Shown here: piece by piece, positions 11,998 through 26,529 of the stretch
Numbering within the stretch: the first letter of the stretch is position 1
Layout: each line of letters starts with the position of its first letter
Assembly (NCBI GenBank): GCA_000231825.2
Contig: JH720344.1
Span: 451,968-515,967 of the forward strand
DNA from: Tetrahymena elliotti 4EA
Taxonomy: Eukaryota > Ciliophora > Oligohymenophorea > Hymenostomatida > Tetrahymenidae
DNA length: 64,000 nt
Direction: 5' to 3'
The notes under the pieces: model-generated
Database searches by the model: none
What the model saw: only the letters and a program-made list of their open reading frames with translations
What the model was told of the DNA's origin: nothing
Translations under genes and position numbers: made by a program

Positions 11998-14900
11998 ATG
12001 TATTATTTAACCATCTTTTTAATTTTATATTTAATACAAAAGCTAAATTGTGAGTCTTGTCCAATAAATTAGTGCTTTTCATAGGACGAGAGAAAATGCT
12101 TGAATATTTTAAATAATTATACAGGAATAAGTCTAAATGGAAATTGTGTTAATGATGGAGAACTAAGTTTAATAGATTATTGTGCTATAAATTAAGATAA
12201 AATATGCATAAGTTAGGATAAAACTATGTGCGTTGTGTTAAAAAATGATTCCTCTACTAGTTTTATAGGGAGTTACTTAGACAAGTATAATATTTTAAAT
12301 TGCATTGAAACATCAGATCTTCAAATCACTTCTTTCGACCTTTAGTGTAATAGCATAAACTTATTTCAGTTATTTAATATTTTTGTATATATTAAGCTAT
12401 AAAACAGTTAAATCAGGAGTATTGCTTTTAAAAAGACAGCTAAATTTATCCTTTTTAGTAGTCTATTAATTTAAGTTTTGAATGCTAATGTCAAAAGAAG
12501 TAAATAGATAAAGATTTTTATGTTGAAGTTTATTAAAATTTAATTTGTTAAAAGTGAGTGCTTTAATGGGTAATAATGTGTTCAGATGAACAAAACAGAT
12601 TATGCAGGAATAAATAACAAAGGTGAATGCATTAAAATAGAATAAGTAGATAATGTTAAAAGCTGTTTTAATGATTAATCTGAAGTTTGTTTGCTTGAGA
12701 TTTCTATGAAAGAATCTCTGTGCACATCTTATCTTTCTAATTAATTAGTGAGCGGTGTTTTTTTTTATAAAAGTATTAATTATTGTGCTTACATAAAATA
12801 GACAAATCAATTTCTTCCACAAGATAGTAACAAAAATTATATTTAGATTTGAAATTAATTATTAATAAAATACAAAAATAGGTGTCATTGTGTATGTAAA
12901 AAGCAACTTTTGTATTTATTAAAAAAAATAAATTGTGGAAATCAACGATACAGCTAAATAAATAGTGGGCATAACTAAAAGCAAATCTTGCATTGAATTA
13001 AATATTTCTGTTAATTAATCTGATGAAATAGATTCTTGCATTTAGGGGTAACTAATCTTCAATTATTTACAATTAATTAAGCTTACATTTACTAAAATCA
13101 AAAGATATTGCATATCTTATCTAAATTGTGTTAAAATGAATGGAATAAATCGAATTTCTAAGCTACAAAATAACAAATGTGGTACTGATTCTCAAACCAA
13201 TTTTAAAGAATGTTACGCTACTTATTAATCTGAGGCTGAAACTTGTATTAAAAATAGCAAATGCGAACTTATCACAAATTAAAAGAATATTATTGTAAAT
13301 ATTATTGTGAAAAATTCAGAAAAAACTTTGAGTTATTGTTATGTAAAACAAACAAAATAAGTATGTGATTTACAAAACATAGATTTTTAAGATAAATATG
13401 GAATTTAATTTGACATGAAGATTGATAAAAAAAGAAAAAATTAAATTAGTATCCAATTTATTAAATCTTAGAGATAATTCTTTAATCTGATTTTTTCTAA
13501 TTTTCTTCTTATCAAATTAAATTACTTATTTGTCTTGAAAATTGAAATTTTGTAAGTAAATATTTAGTTTTTTTAACTAACGTAATAATAACTCAACATT
13601 TTTTTGTGTTTGACAATAATTATTAACTCTAATATTTAAAACTATTTTTAATTAATAAAGGGAGTATAAACTGGTAACAAATGTATGATGTAAGGTGAAC
13701 AATAATCAGGTAATTTAAAAAATTTCAATAAATTGTTCTAAGATAATTTTTTATAGATCCTCAAAAGATATTGTTTTGCTCTCGCTTTCATTGCTTAGAA
13801 TAAGTTATTATAACAGGTACTGATGATGATTAAATATATTATACATGTAAATAAGAAAGCTAAACTACTGGTTCAGACTCTAATGGTAAATGTGTTCCCA
13901 AAAAATAAATGTATTATTTTTTTATTTTAGTAAATTAAATCTAAAAACTTATTTGCATCCTATTTAATAATTTTATTTCATAACTTTTCTTTTCTATTCT
14001 AAATCTAATAAATAAAATCAATAAAGAAATTAATTTATTTAATTATTTCATGATAACCTCTCGTAGCTTAATAAATGAAATTAATTTGAGTAATTAAAGA
14101 ATCTGTATTCAAAATATTTTTCAACAAAAGATTTTTTAAATCTATTTTTATTAATTAATAATATAAAAATTCTATTGATTTTTAAATTGATAAAATTTTT
14201 AAATAAAAGGAAATGTTTCAAGGATGATGAATGTTTGATCACAGAGCCAAAAAGCAAAATATAAGCCTGCATTAAACTATCTCCAATTTAAGACTAACCA
14301 AATTTTGCAAAAGAAGCAGATACAACTAAATGCATACCTTATTAACCTTATAGCGTTAATGGAGGACAAGATATAGATAAATGTCCAGATGAATATTGCA
14401 TTTATGAAATCTCTCCAACAAAAAAATACTGTATGAGTGTAGGAGCTTATTTTTAAGGTAAATTTTTAGTAGGTAGAGAATTAATTAGTTAATATTGCCT
14501 CACACCTATACAAGCATCTACTTTAGGTAAAATCTATATATTTTACAACCATAAAATAAAAAAATAAATAAAAATAGGGATAGAACTTTGCAATTCTGAT
14601 TAATACTGCATAATGAAATATGAGTAAGAAAGATTAACAGATATTATTTTTACTAATTATTTAATAATAAATTAGCAATTTTTATGTTTGCCATCCTTTA
14701 ATGCTAACCAGTAAATACTTCAAAAATAGATCTGATGTAAAAGCTAAGGGCTCTGATGGATAATGTCTTGATCTTAACGAGCGTAAAAGATTAGCTTATT
14801 TATAAATAGATTAAAATGAAAAGGTTTTTTTAAATAATAATCAGTTATTCTATTACATGCTAAAATCATTAAATAATAAACAATTTTATGATAAAAACTA

Positions 14901-17900
14901 ATAGCCATTTTTATTCTTTTATTCTTTATTAAGTATTTTTAAATTATTTCTAATGGATTTAAAAATGAATAATTAAAAGCTGATTCTGTGAGTTGCCTGC
15001 TAGGAGACTACTGTTTGTTGGAGGGAGTTTGTGTTGAATTAAATAATCAGAATCCAAATACAATAGGAAGAGATGAAAATCATTCATGTTTAACTTAATC
15101 AACTCAACCAGCTACAAATTGTGCAATAGATTACTGCTTATAAAATAGGTAGTGTAATCCATTATCTCTACAATATCCTGGAAGAGAAAATATTACTGGA
15201 TTTTGTTTATAACTGAAAGAAATCAAAAGATATGGAGCTCTCTAATGCTTTTCATAGTATTTGAATTTCTAAATTATTCGAGTTATTTATTCATAAATAT
15301 TTAGGTACTGCTTAATGCTAGGATCAACTTACAATCAAAACAAGTGCTTTTCCCTAGATTATCTAAATCCAACACTTGTAGGTAAATTTTTTGAAATAGA
15401 TTAACAAAAAAATATTTGTTATTTAATTTATTACAATAAGAAAAATATAAAGAAAATGGATTAGTTGTTTATTTTTAAAATAGGAATTTATAAAGATAGA
15501 GGTCTTTGTGTTTCTTTGAAGGATTAAGATAAACCTCATCAAAATTAACTAATTGTAAATAACTTGATCCATATCACGCTTTTTTATAATTTATTTTTAA
15601 TTAAGTTAACTTGCTTTATTGGAGTTTATTGTATAAGCACAAATTAAAATGGAGAGTTTTGTCAAAAAGTTGGTGGAGATATTAAGTGCTCAGATAATTA
15701 AGGTAGATGTGTTTTATAGAATAGCTCTACTCAGTGCTCGAGATGTTCTTTCAGCTAATGCCTCTTGAATGGAGATTGTGTTTCTCTAAGCGATATGTAT
15801 TGCTAAGATAGTTAAGGTATATAAATTCAAATATTACTAAATTAAATTCAGCTTTTAATAAAGGAAAATGCTTGAGTAAAGACCAAATAGGCTGTAATGT
15901 CTGTCCCTTAGGATTTTGCCTCCAAAAGGAATTCTAAAAATGTATTTTATAGGAACAATTAGATACTTCATCATATAGTAGTGTTGAATGCTTATTAAAT
16001 TATAGATAAGACACTGAATGTTTTAAATAAGACATTAATGAAATCAATCCATTCTAAGTAAGTATCTGTAAAGATAAAAATAATTACTGCAAGGTGATTG
16101 TTCCAAACGAGTTGATAAATACATGCTTAATTTGTCCAATAAATTTCATAAACCCTGGAAATCGTTAATGCTATAAAAAAGTTGGAAATGTATAAAATGG
16201 TTATTTTGATTTTAAATTATTTTATGTGAAAGAAGGTTGCTATCCTTACTCTGATTGTTCTTAAGGAAGTAATAGATGTGCGGAAGGGTACTTTTAACTT
16301 TATTCTTTTTTATTTAAACCATTTATTTATTTATTGACCTGAATCAAATTATATACTTGATGAAGCTCAATATTGAGTAAAAAATGGAGGAGGGAAATCG
16401 CAGCTACAGCTGAATTTCATTCAGTTTAAAAGTCTTTAATTTTGGTAAAAGAAGATGTAGTGGGTATTTAACTTTATAAATTTAAAAAAATAAAACTAGC
16501 CTAATTGTAGCTCTAAGAGTTAACTCTTACTCAAAAAATACCCTACTAATCTCAGTATGTACCTCCCCCTCCCCCACTTAAAAAATGAATATTTAGACCC
16601 TGATTTTAAGAATACTTATCTAAGATTTATGATGATTATACTATTTTATTTTACAATTCTTTTTAATTACTAAAATTAAAGTTGCCGAAGCTGTATAGAT
16701 TAAGAAACATGCACATAATGCATTGAAAACTATTTCTTATATATAGATAAGTACACATAAAAGTAAGTATGTGTGAAATGTGATTAAGAAGAATATGAAT
16801 ATTAGATCGATCCTATTTCTTAAATGTTTGAGTATGTTAGTAAAATAAATATTTAATGTGCAGAGTGCAATATAGAAGCTAATAAATGGTAAAATCTTTT
16901 CAAATTCTATAAAATCTTATATTTAACTAATAACTCAAACAAAACAGGGGAAATTCTTAATTTCAGTAAAAAATGTGCACTTAAATGGTAATAAACTTTG
17001 CAGGAATAAAAAAAATATCAAATAACTTTGAATAATCTTTTTACTACTAAATTGAATCAGGAGGTGCTCAAGGATAATTTAGAATTAAAAAAATTAAATA
17101 ACCGGCCAGATGTACATAAAAACTAATTTAAATGTATTTCATGGCAATTTAATATAAAAATATAGGTTAGCTTTAATGTACAAGATGTGATATAGATTTG
17201 AAAGGAAATGCTAGGTGCTTCAAATGTGAATAATTTTACTATGTTAATTCCAATTATCAATGTAGTTAATGTCCTGAAGGTTGTTTAGAATGCGGTTTGA
17301 GCATCATAGATAAAGAAAAAAATTCAATGACAAATTATGAAGACTTATCTTTCGAATAATAATAAAATGATGTCTTTAAATTTCAAATTTCTTAATTTAC
17401 TTGCAGGTATTGTCAAGAAGGATATATGGTTAGTGAAGATCTTAGTTATTGTGAAAGTTGTGGGAGCAATTGCCTATAGTGCTCTTATTGTAATTTGATA
17501 ATAAATATAAATTTTATTTTACAATTTAAATAAAAACAAGAAAAAAATATTTTAATAAGATAATAACTTTTTTTTGAATAATGTAAATATTATTATTTTA
17601 AAATAAAGAGATGAATGATAAATTTGTAAACTCAAAAATATTTGGATTAAATATTTATACCCCTGGTGTATTGAATAAATACTGCTTAAAGTGCTAGTAA
17701 GGATATTTGGTCAGTTTCCTTAATAGTAATTTTATTTGTTTAACTAACCAAAATATTAATCATTTTTTAATAGGATTTGACTGTATTTAACCAATTAATA
17801 AAGAATGCTTAGGAATAGATTTTTAAACAAAAAATTCAAAAAAAAATTCTAAAACTTATTTTTAATATAGAGCTTCTTATTCTGATAATGTTATACATGG

Positions 17901-20900
17901 TTGTTCAAATTGCTCTTCTAAAACATGTCTTTATGATTCAAATTGCTATAATTACCTGCTTCCTTCAGAATATCTAGGAGATTCTTATTTTTGTAAATAT
18001 ATTATAGGTTACTGTATTCTTTCGTATCAAGGTTTTTGCTTTTAATATTAGTATGATGGATATGATTTAACTGTTAATAAAGCATTACCAAATATTCCTT
18101 TTATTATAAATGGTATTCCACCTACTGATGATAATAAACTTTGTTCTAATCTTGTAAAATATCCTGTATATTTATTTTTTCTAAATAATTTTTTATTGAT
18201 TAGATACCAAATTGTTTGAATTGCCTAGAGTTTACAAATTATGGTAATTAATATTAATATTAATGTACATAATGTAAAGATGGGTATCTTCCAAGTATCT
18301 CAAGTTGTATAAGATGTCCAGAGGGGTGTTAATCTTGCTTTGAAGCAGGCTATCTTAATAGTGAAAGAGTTAATTTTACTAATATTTTTACAAATGAAAG
18401 AGATATTGTAAAGAGTTTTTCACTTCAATAAATCACTTAGTATCATGAAGTATTCCAAATAAGTATGCTATGTACAAGTTGTGATAATGGAAGAAAGTTA
18501 AGTGCTAATCAAACCTCATGCGATCTACCTTAATGTGGAAATTTTTGCTCAAGTTGTGTTTATTATTTAAACGAACCATTATGCATTGATTGTAATACTA
18601 ATCTGCTATTTAATCAAATAAATTCAATATAAATGTTTATTGCTAATATGTATTTTGATTCTAATTATCTCAAAGAAATATCCTAAATGGTCACTTATGA
18701 TTCATCATAATATAACTGCAAGCTTTGTCCAATGCTGTAATTAACATTATTTTTGCTATTTTAAAAATCCATTTTAAATTATGAAAGCATTTATAATCTC
18801 TTATTTAAGGGGGAGGGGGAGGAGAAAAAATAACACCATGATATCAGCTAAAAATTTTATTTATATACTAAAGAAGTCTATCCAAGTTTTTCAAAAATAT
18901 AAAAAATCCCATCCCCCCTCCCTCCTTAAATAAACTCTTTACTAAAAATTTTCTAATAATTTATTTGCTTATTTCAAATAAAAAATATTTAATTTTAAGT
19001 CAATAAAAAAATTTGATAAATTTTATTAATTTGTAAAATTTGAATAATTAAATTTAAAATTGAATAAAAGATGTGAGACATGTGAAGACAATAATATAAA
19101 AATGAATTATGATCCTTTGCAATTATATTAGATGAAATGCTTTACTTGTAAATAAAAAATTTTGAGCTAATATTAGGAACTTGAAAGATATGAAATAAGA
19201 TATGATAAACAAAGAAAAAAATGTTAACTTTGCTTAAGAAATGACCCAGGTTGCTACTTTAAAAAATAATCAATAATTTATGTATTTTGTGGAGATGCAT
19301 CTATGCCTTTGGGTAAAGGTACTATTGATGATCCTTTCAATGTTTCAAAATTATATGGATACAATTTTACTAAGCTAATTTTCAATGAGCCTAATCTTCG
19401 AAGAGCACTAGTTTTTTACAATGAACTCCAATTGAGGGAAATAGAAATCGTCATTGAATATGTGGATTAGAGTCGTGTATGTTATGAAAATATTTAATTT
19501 TCAATAGATGTTAACTTTTAAATTTAGATTTACTCAATAGAGCATATTTCTTTAACAATTAGAGCTAATTAAACTTCAAATCATAAAAATTTTGTTATTC
19601 ATTAGGTAAATTCTGCATAAATTCATGGTTTTAATAAAATAACAATAGAAAATATTGATTTTATTCAAAAATTGCAAAACTAAACGTTTGGGTTTGTGAT
19701 TGAAGATGTATTTATTAACTAAATTACAATCACAAATTCAAGCTTTACATAAATAAGTAAGACTCCTAATTTTTTTAATTTTAGAGTTGATAAATTTAAT
19801 GGAACCATGCTGATTGACAACTTAAAATTTAATGATATTTTAATTTAAAACTCTAAATTGTTAGATGTAAAATACAAAAGTCCATCTTTTTCTCTGAAAT
19901 ATGAATTAAAAAATATAGTTATTAACAGATGTTCCCTGAAATAATCATATTTTCTATACTTTTTATAAACTGGAATTTTAAAGATTAATAATATTTAATT
20001 ATTGGATAGTAATCTTACTGCATAATCTACTCTAATCTATGCTTTATTAGATATCTAAAATTCATAATCAGTATCAAAACTAAAGATTTAGTAAATGTTC
20101 TGCAGCAACTCAAATATACTAACTTCTTCTACTCTCATTAATACTTTGAACTTCCAAACTTCAGAAATAATGGATGTAGGAATATTTAACAATACAATAT
20201 CTGGTATAAATAAAGATTTGAATTCTCCACTTTTTAATTTAGATTTTTTAAATATAAAAAACTTTAAATTTATCTAAAATAAATTATAAGATACTTAAAT
20301 CTTAGGTCTATCTTAATAGAATACCCTGTTAACCAGCAAGGATTCTTTTATTTTTAATACATTTTTATTTCAAAATAATGAAATATTAAGCTAAAAAGCT
20401 ATCGTTGCTTAGTTTTAATGGAATTTAAATGTAAGAATCATCATTTCAGATTTTTTATTTGAAAACAATAGATTTCTCTCATAAGATATACAGTTTTTAA
20501 AAAATTGCAGATATTTCTATTTTTACTAAATATCTGACTTGTAAATATCAAATGTATAAATTTATGATTAAGTTATAGTTTAACTCCTTTAAGTTCAAAC
20601 TGCCAAATCTATAAATGTTGATCAGCTCATCGTTGGTAGTATGTAAAAAGTTACATATTCTTCAAGTATCCTTGATTTTTCATCTATGAATACTATATGC
20701 ACAATTTCAAAGGCTTAATTTATAAATTTAATCACTTATTCAGATTTAATTTCAATTAAATAACAAAAGAAGAAAAATGAAGAAAATAATAAAAAAATTT
20801 ATTTAATTGAATTAATTGATGTACTTCTTTAGAATTTGTAATTATTTAGCTACAAAGAAGCTAGCTCAAATTACCAAATATTGAGCTTTATTAATATAGA

Positions 20901-23900
20901 TTCTAAAGTGGATGGCAATATACGGATATAAAATTTTTAATCTTTGAATATGACCAAAATCGGTGACTGTAAAAAAGTATGAAAATTTATTTCTAAATTA
21001 ACAAAATATTTGATATTAATTAGCAAAAATTAAAATAAAAATAATACTTCACATACAAAATTTTATTGATAGAAATTTTTGAGAATAATTATTAATTTTA
21101 TTTTTTCAATTTTTATTTTATTTTTTTAATTTTATGATTATTAAATAATAGGATTTTGAATGTGATGCAAATAAAATAACTTCTTCTTTGATAATTACTA
21201 ATTAAATTGGCTAGTTAGATATTTCTAATAGCATTTTTACATCTTTTTTACCTAACTAGTAGCATTATTTTCTGGTTTTAGGAAGTGCTAACATTAATTT
21301 TAAAAATATTATTTTTGAATAAAATATTAATAATGCAATAATACAATAATCAAGTATCAAAGGAGGATTTGCCTAAGTAAATTCTTAGCTATTTAATGTA
21401 TTTAATACTACTTTTAAAGGAGGTATTGCTTTTTAAGGTGGAGCTATTTACTGGAAGGCTATTGACTAAGCAAGAATAAAAATAGATTAATCATAGTTTA
21501 CTGATAATTAAAGTAAAGTCAGTCTTTTTACTTAGGAATGTTATGGAGGAGCTATTTTCATTGACATTAGTTTTACAAAATAAACTTCATCAATTTTTAT
21601 ACAAAACTCTCATTTTAAGAATAATTTATCTCTATCTAAGGGTGGAGCAATTTATATCTCTAAATCTCTCAGCAAATACTTCTTAGTAGTGAAAAATTCT
21701 AGCTTTACAGATAATATTTCTCTTCTTGGAAGCACTTTCTTTTCATATTAATCTCATTATAAAAGCCAATTATTATTTTAGCTTATATAATTTAAAACAA
21801 CAGATGTTATGCTTGATTTGTCAGAGAAAATTTTACCTTTGATAGAAAAAAGCAAAAATCAAAATAACTTAAACACCCATTTTGGAATATCAAATTTTTA
21901 TGGGTTGGATTTTGTTGAATGCAACTTTATTTCAACTCAAAAATCTGAAGGATTAGGCATTTATAATAAAAAGATTTTAGAATTAGGATATTAAAAATTG
22001 TTTAATATAGAAGGAATAAAATACTTATATTTAATAAAAAATACATACAGCAATCTGTCTACATATAATGGTTTAATTAATATTAGTTCCTAGAATATAT
22101 AAATCCAAACTGATGAATTTAAATAGAACAAAGTAATAACAGCTTAAAATAATATGGAAAGCTCATTATTTATAAGCTTGATTTAAATTAAATCTAATAA
22201 AGTCAAAATAATTAAGCTGTTGTTTGAGGAAAATCAATGCTTAGTTTGTGCATAAGGAAATATATCAATAAATTCTATAGAAGCTATTGTTATAGATAGT
22301 AAATTCTTAAAAAATACTGCACTTAATGGAGGATCCCTCTATCTAAATACACCAATCCAAAATAAACTTTATCGTTTTTTAGAAAATTAAGGTCAATTAA
22401 ATGAAGATTAGAGTTAATAAATTCAAGAAGTTTAGAATATTAAAACCTGTACTTTTATTTAAAACACTGCAGCTATGCATGGGGGAGCTATTTTTGTAGA
22501 AAATTCAAATTTGTTTATTGTTTAATCTTCATTCATATCAAATAAAGCAGAAAATTATGGAGGAGCAATAGCTTCAAATGGAAATAATAAAAATAATATT
22601 GATAATTTAAATTTTATCAATTCAACATTTATATTGAATGAAGCTAAAATAGGAAGTGTTTTCACACAGCTTTAAAATCTTCCTATTTAAAGCATTTATA
22701 ATAATATTTTAATGCATAATACAGCAAAACTCTATGGAAATTCTTTAATCTCATAAGCTGTTGGATATCAAGGATTTTTAAGTGATGTTCTGTATTTAGA
22801 TAGTATTACATTTCCAAATTTTACAAGCGGTACTTTGAGTGTAAAGATTTTTCAATTATTTGAATTTTAAATAATATTTTTATTTTAGTAAAACCTATAG
22901 ATTTAGCTTATAAATTCAGAGAGATAAATAGTCTCTGAGTTGCTAGATAATATAATAATGAGTTTTGAGTCAAATAATGAAGATTATAGAGTTGTGCCTA
23001 ATTAAATTAAATAAAAAAATGGTCTATTTGATCTGAAAAATAATATGAATATTTATGGTAGACTAGGTTCTCAAGTTAAAATAAAAGTTACCTCAAATTT
23101 TAATTACATTCCTGTTTATGATTAAATAGGAAATTTCATCAAAATTTAGCAGTCTTAACCTTTTTATCTGATTTTCTAATTTCGAAAACTTTGTCCAACA
23201 GGAACTACATTGGTGTAAGATTAGAATAAAAAAGATCTATGTTATAAATGTTCAACAGGAACTTTTAACTTAAAAGAAGGCTCTAAATGTTATAAATGCC
23301 CATTTGTTTGTGAAAATGATTAAATGTTTTTGCCTATCGGTTATTGGAGATCTTCATTAACAGAGTATAACTATTAAAGCTGTTTGATTCCAACAAACTG
23401 TGTTGGAGATATTGGCAAAACTGTACCTGAAAATTTATAATCCACTCCAAACAGATATTGCAAATAAGGTAGTTAATTAATTATTAGTTTAAATTTGTAT
23501 TTTTTTAAATTATTTTGTAAAGGAAACATAGGAATTTTGTGTTTAGATTGTGATATTGATGGTACTTTTTGGAATGAAAGCTATTTTTAAATCACTCCTT
23601 TTAATTGTCAATAGTAAAATAATTATTTTTTTGTTTACAAAAATTTTATTTTAACTAACTAAAAATAGATGCAGATTTAAATACAGAATTATGAGTGTTT
23701 TTTTAGTTTTGATGAATTTTGGGTTTTTCTACATAGTCATTCATTAAATAAATAAAACTGTTGTTTTCTTAAAGATTAAGAAAACTTGTTCTTTGCTAAG
23801 ATAAAGGATTGTTTATGAGCCATCAATTTTTTATATGCTAATGTAAGTGATACAGTATTTCTAAATTCTTTTAATTATTACTCCTTTGATGTTAGAGCTT

Positions 23901-25033
23901 CCTACCTAAATTTGGCAGATAATACTTGAGTTCTCAAATTTTCCTTTAAATTTAATTAAGCTATTAGATTGTGAATTTTACTAGATATTTAAATCATTTA
24001 TTATATCTTATTGGTATTTCAGGGTAGTTTTAGCTCTTATTCTTCACCTTTTGATTTCATTAATCATAATTATATTTCTATACTCTGCTAAATATAATAA
24101 AACTTCAATTCAAATTATAACAATATTTATTTAGATTCATATGATGCCCTATATCTTTAAGATGTCTATCGGAATGGTAATATTCTTCTTTATTTTAATG
24201 ATTTTAATTTGAAAATAATAAATAATTAATTAGTCTAGCTACATTTAGTTGGAAGGATAATACTACACAAAAGATTATCCAAATTAACTATGGGATAACA
24301 ATTTCCTAGGCTTGGCTGTATGCTTAATAATAATCATAATTTTATTTTCAATTTTAGCTGCACTTAGCTATTTCTTGAGCTCTAGCTAGAATAGCTAATT
24401 AAATGACATTTTTAAACTGATTTTTTAGTTGAGTAAGCATTTCTGGTGGGAATCTTTTTCAACTATCTATAGAATGCTTCTATACTTAATAGAATCTGTT
24501 TTTTTTTCTGTAAGCTCAATTAAATACTATATTTTGTGTGCTATTTAATTGCTTTACTGCATTTCAATCCTTTATTGTAAAAATTCTACATAAAAAATAT
24601 TTTTTTAATAAATATTTCTATACAAATAGTTATACCTTATAAAAGCGGATAAAAGAACATATATGAGATAATGATAAACTTTGGCTTTTCTGTTTGCTTT
24701 GGTGTTTTGAATTACTTAAATTAAAATGCTGCTTAAGATAACAATATTTAGATTATTTTTCTAATACTCTCTTTCATATTAATGTTTTTCTTAGGAAGAT
24801 ACTTTAGAATAAAAATCCTGGAATTTATCTAAAAGAAATCAAAAAAATAAAAAAACCTAAAAGAAATGAGCTCAAAACTTTGGAAATAACTCTTTAATCA
24901 TGTAGTAATTAAATCTAATTTCAAATTGAACCTTTTTAAGAGCTATGAGAGCTAAGAATATATTAAATTATCTTAGACATTTCAAAAATTAAAAGAGTAA
25001 AAAAATGTTACTCAAAATTTCTCTATCAGTTGA
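11998..25033 (+). CDS. Giant Cys-rich, beta-helix-repeat, multi-pass membrane protein
   Basis: The ATG at 11998 is followed by a signal peptide (MYYLTIFLILYLIQKLNC) and the stop is TGA 25031-25033. Many small introns give a protein of roughly 3,300-3,600 residues. Layout: (1) to ~19300, Cys-rich modules with repeated CxxC pairs (FCSRFHC, CKDGYLP, SCIRCPEGCQSCF); (2) ~19340-22840, long repeats of the form SSFxxNxA.xxGGAI, resembling parallel beta-helix or Pmp-type repeats; (3) ~22890-23640, a second Cys cluster (CPTGTTLVQD, YKCSTGTFNLKEG, CPFVCENDQM, then GNIGILCLDCDIDGTFW); (4) ~24020-24820, several TM segments (VVLALILHLLISLIIII; VCLIIIIILFSILAALSYF; FLILSFILMFFLG); (5) a short basic tail. 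This matches a large ciliate family of putative transmembrane proteins of unknown function, often mis-named LSD1-zinc-finger proteins. Two introns contain G/C-rich elements. Exons near 12480, 12780, 14640-14980 and 23650-23900 are uncertain, so an undetected lesion is possible. Confidence 0.8.
16386..16578. repeat. G-rich/C-rich element inside an intron of the giant gene
   Basis: The segment starts with GGAGGAGGG (~16386) and ends with CCTCCCCCTCCCCCACTT (~16562-16579). Flanks are 'gtaaaaaatgg' on the left and 'cacttaaaaaatg' on the right, so the ends are loosely inverted. It sits between coding ending near 16300 (...SNRCAEGYFQ) and coding resuming near 16682 (CRSCIDQETCTQC), i.e. within an intron. 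It is similar in style to 5251-5503 and 18801-18933. Confidence 0.4.
18801..18933. mobile_element. MITE-like 133-bp element with terminal inverted repeats, in an intron
   Basis: The left end reads TTATTTAAGGGGGAGGGGG. The reverse complement of the right end (18901-18933) reads TTATTTAAGGAGGGAGGGG. The first ten bases are identical and the purine tract aligns with one or two offsets, giving an inverted repeat of ~24 bp. There is no coding capacity. It lies in the intron between coding ending near 18740 (...NCKLCPML) and coding resuming near 19070 (CETCEDNN). No clear target-site duplication was seen. It fits a miniature inverted-repeat element or a strong cruciform/G-quadruplex-forming sequence. 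Confidence 0.5.
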
Positions 25034-26527
25034 AAAAAAAAAATTTATTTAATTAATCTGTACGTATTTCATATTTTATTAATACAAATAATCAATTAAT
25101 TGTTAATTTAATCTTTTTTTCAAAAGTTACAATTATTTACTTTTTTATATCAAAAATCAAGAAATAAATCTAATTTTAATTTATCTAGATTAAATTAAAT
25201 TCTATTTTTATTTTCAGAAATCTTTTGTTTCTTAGTTGAAATTTGTTACATTTTTTATTATCAGAGTCGTTTCTTTCACTGTCCTAAATTTAGTTTATGA
25301 ATAATTAATTACATTAAAATAAAAATCTAAATTTTGTTACTTTGAAAGTTAACTATTGTTGGTAAACGTAATCTGTATAATTTGTTAGACTTTCTTTGGG
25401 AATTTTATAGATTTATTTAGAAGATAGCTCTATTAAATTAGTTTAATTCTTAAGAAAATCAGCATCTGATGTTGTATTTTTGGTATTATCTTTTTTTTAA
25501 TTTATATAAGTTTATAAAACAAATCAAAAAAATGTTTACTATTTGTAAGGAATTAATAGTTTTAATTGAATGACTAGTGAAAAAAAGACCGGATTTCTAA
25601 AGAATCCATAGAACTAAAGCTATCTTTTTATTTATTTGTTACACTTTGATAGAATTCTATAGCTAAAGTACTTTTGTTTTTCTATTAGGAAAAGTTAGTT
25701 TCATAAGTCTTTTAATTTCCAACGTTAAATATTTTGTTTTTATTTGATCTACTACTTTAAAAAATATCAGGTGATATAGGTGATATGTCTTGTTTATAAT
25801 TTCTAGTTTCAGATGAGTTATTAAAATTCTAAAATCTTTAAGATAGTAATATCTTTCTAAGAGAGGGTCTAATTGTCAAAATATAATTGATTTAATTTAT
25901 AAATTAGCATTTTTAAATTTACGTCTATGCTGTTTATTGAGCTTTTTGCTTGAAATTACAACAGAAGTCTTCCTTGGATGATTAAAGTTCATAATCAACT
26001 AAAGATATGAAAAATGGAGCTTACCTATCTTTTTTCTTTCAATATAATTATGAACATGGAGTCGAAGAAGTTAAAAGTTATTAAATTTATTAAAAGGGTT
26101 GTGGTTAGCCTAGAAAATTAATAGATAGATATAGAGATGGAGTATTATTTTTGATAAAACTTTAAATTTAATGAAAAAAGCATGATTTTCTTACTAAAAT
26201 AAATCTAAAAAACTTTAAACAGCTCCACTTTTTAAGCTTATGATAGTGAAGTCTAATTATTACTTCTAAATATGCTTTTAGAATATTTAAAATAACTAGA
26301 AACTAGAGATTATAAACTATTATTTATCCAGAAAGCTAGAGTACTTATTGTTCTGTATTGTGGAGAAGAATATTTATTGTTGTATTTTGTCTATCTTAAT
26401 ATGTTGCTATCTTTAATAAGGCTTTTATATTTAGAGAAAATATTTAAATTTAAGTTTTATTAAATGATTTATTTTTAATTAAAAACATGAAAATCACAAA
26501 TTTAAATAAAAATTTATTTACCATCTT
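25034..26527. other. 3' flank of the giant gene, unit B
   Basis: AT-rich and collinear with 9498-10726 of unit A. No ORF with protein character was found on either strand. It ends at the right edge of the duplicated segment. Confidence 0.6.
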
Positions 26528-26529
26528 TC

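Larger units (their letters stand above)
11160..26527. repeat. Segmental duplication unit B (full-length copy)
   Basis: A 15.4-kb segment containing the full giant gene plus flanks, collinear with unit A at 5436-10726. The two units are separated by ~430 bases of unique sequence and lie in direct orientation. On the right, similarity to unit A stops at 26527, immediately next to the broken end of a minus-strand pseudogene. That suggests the segment edge cut into that gene. Confidence 0.88.
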
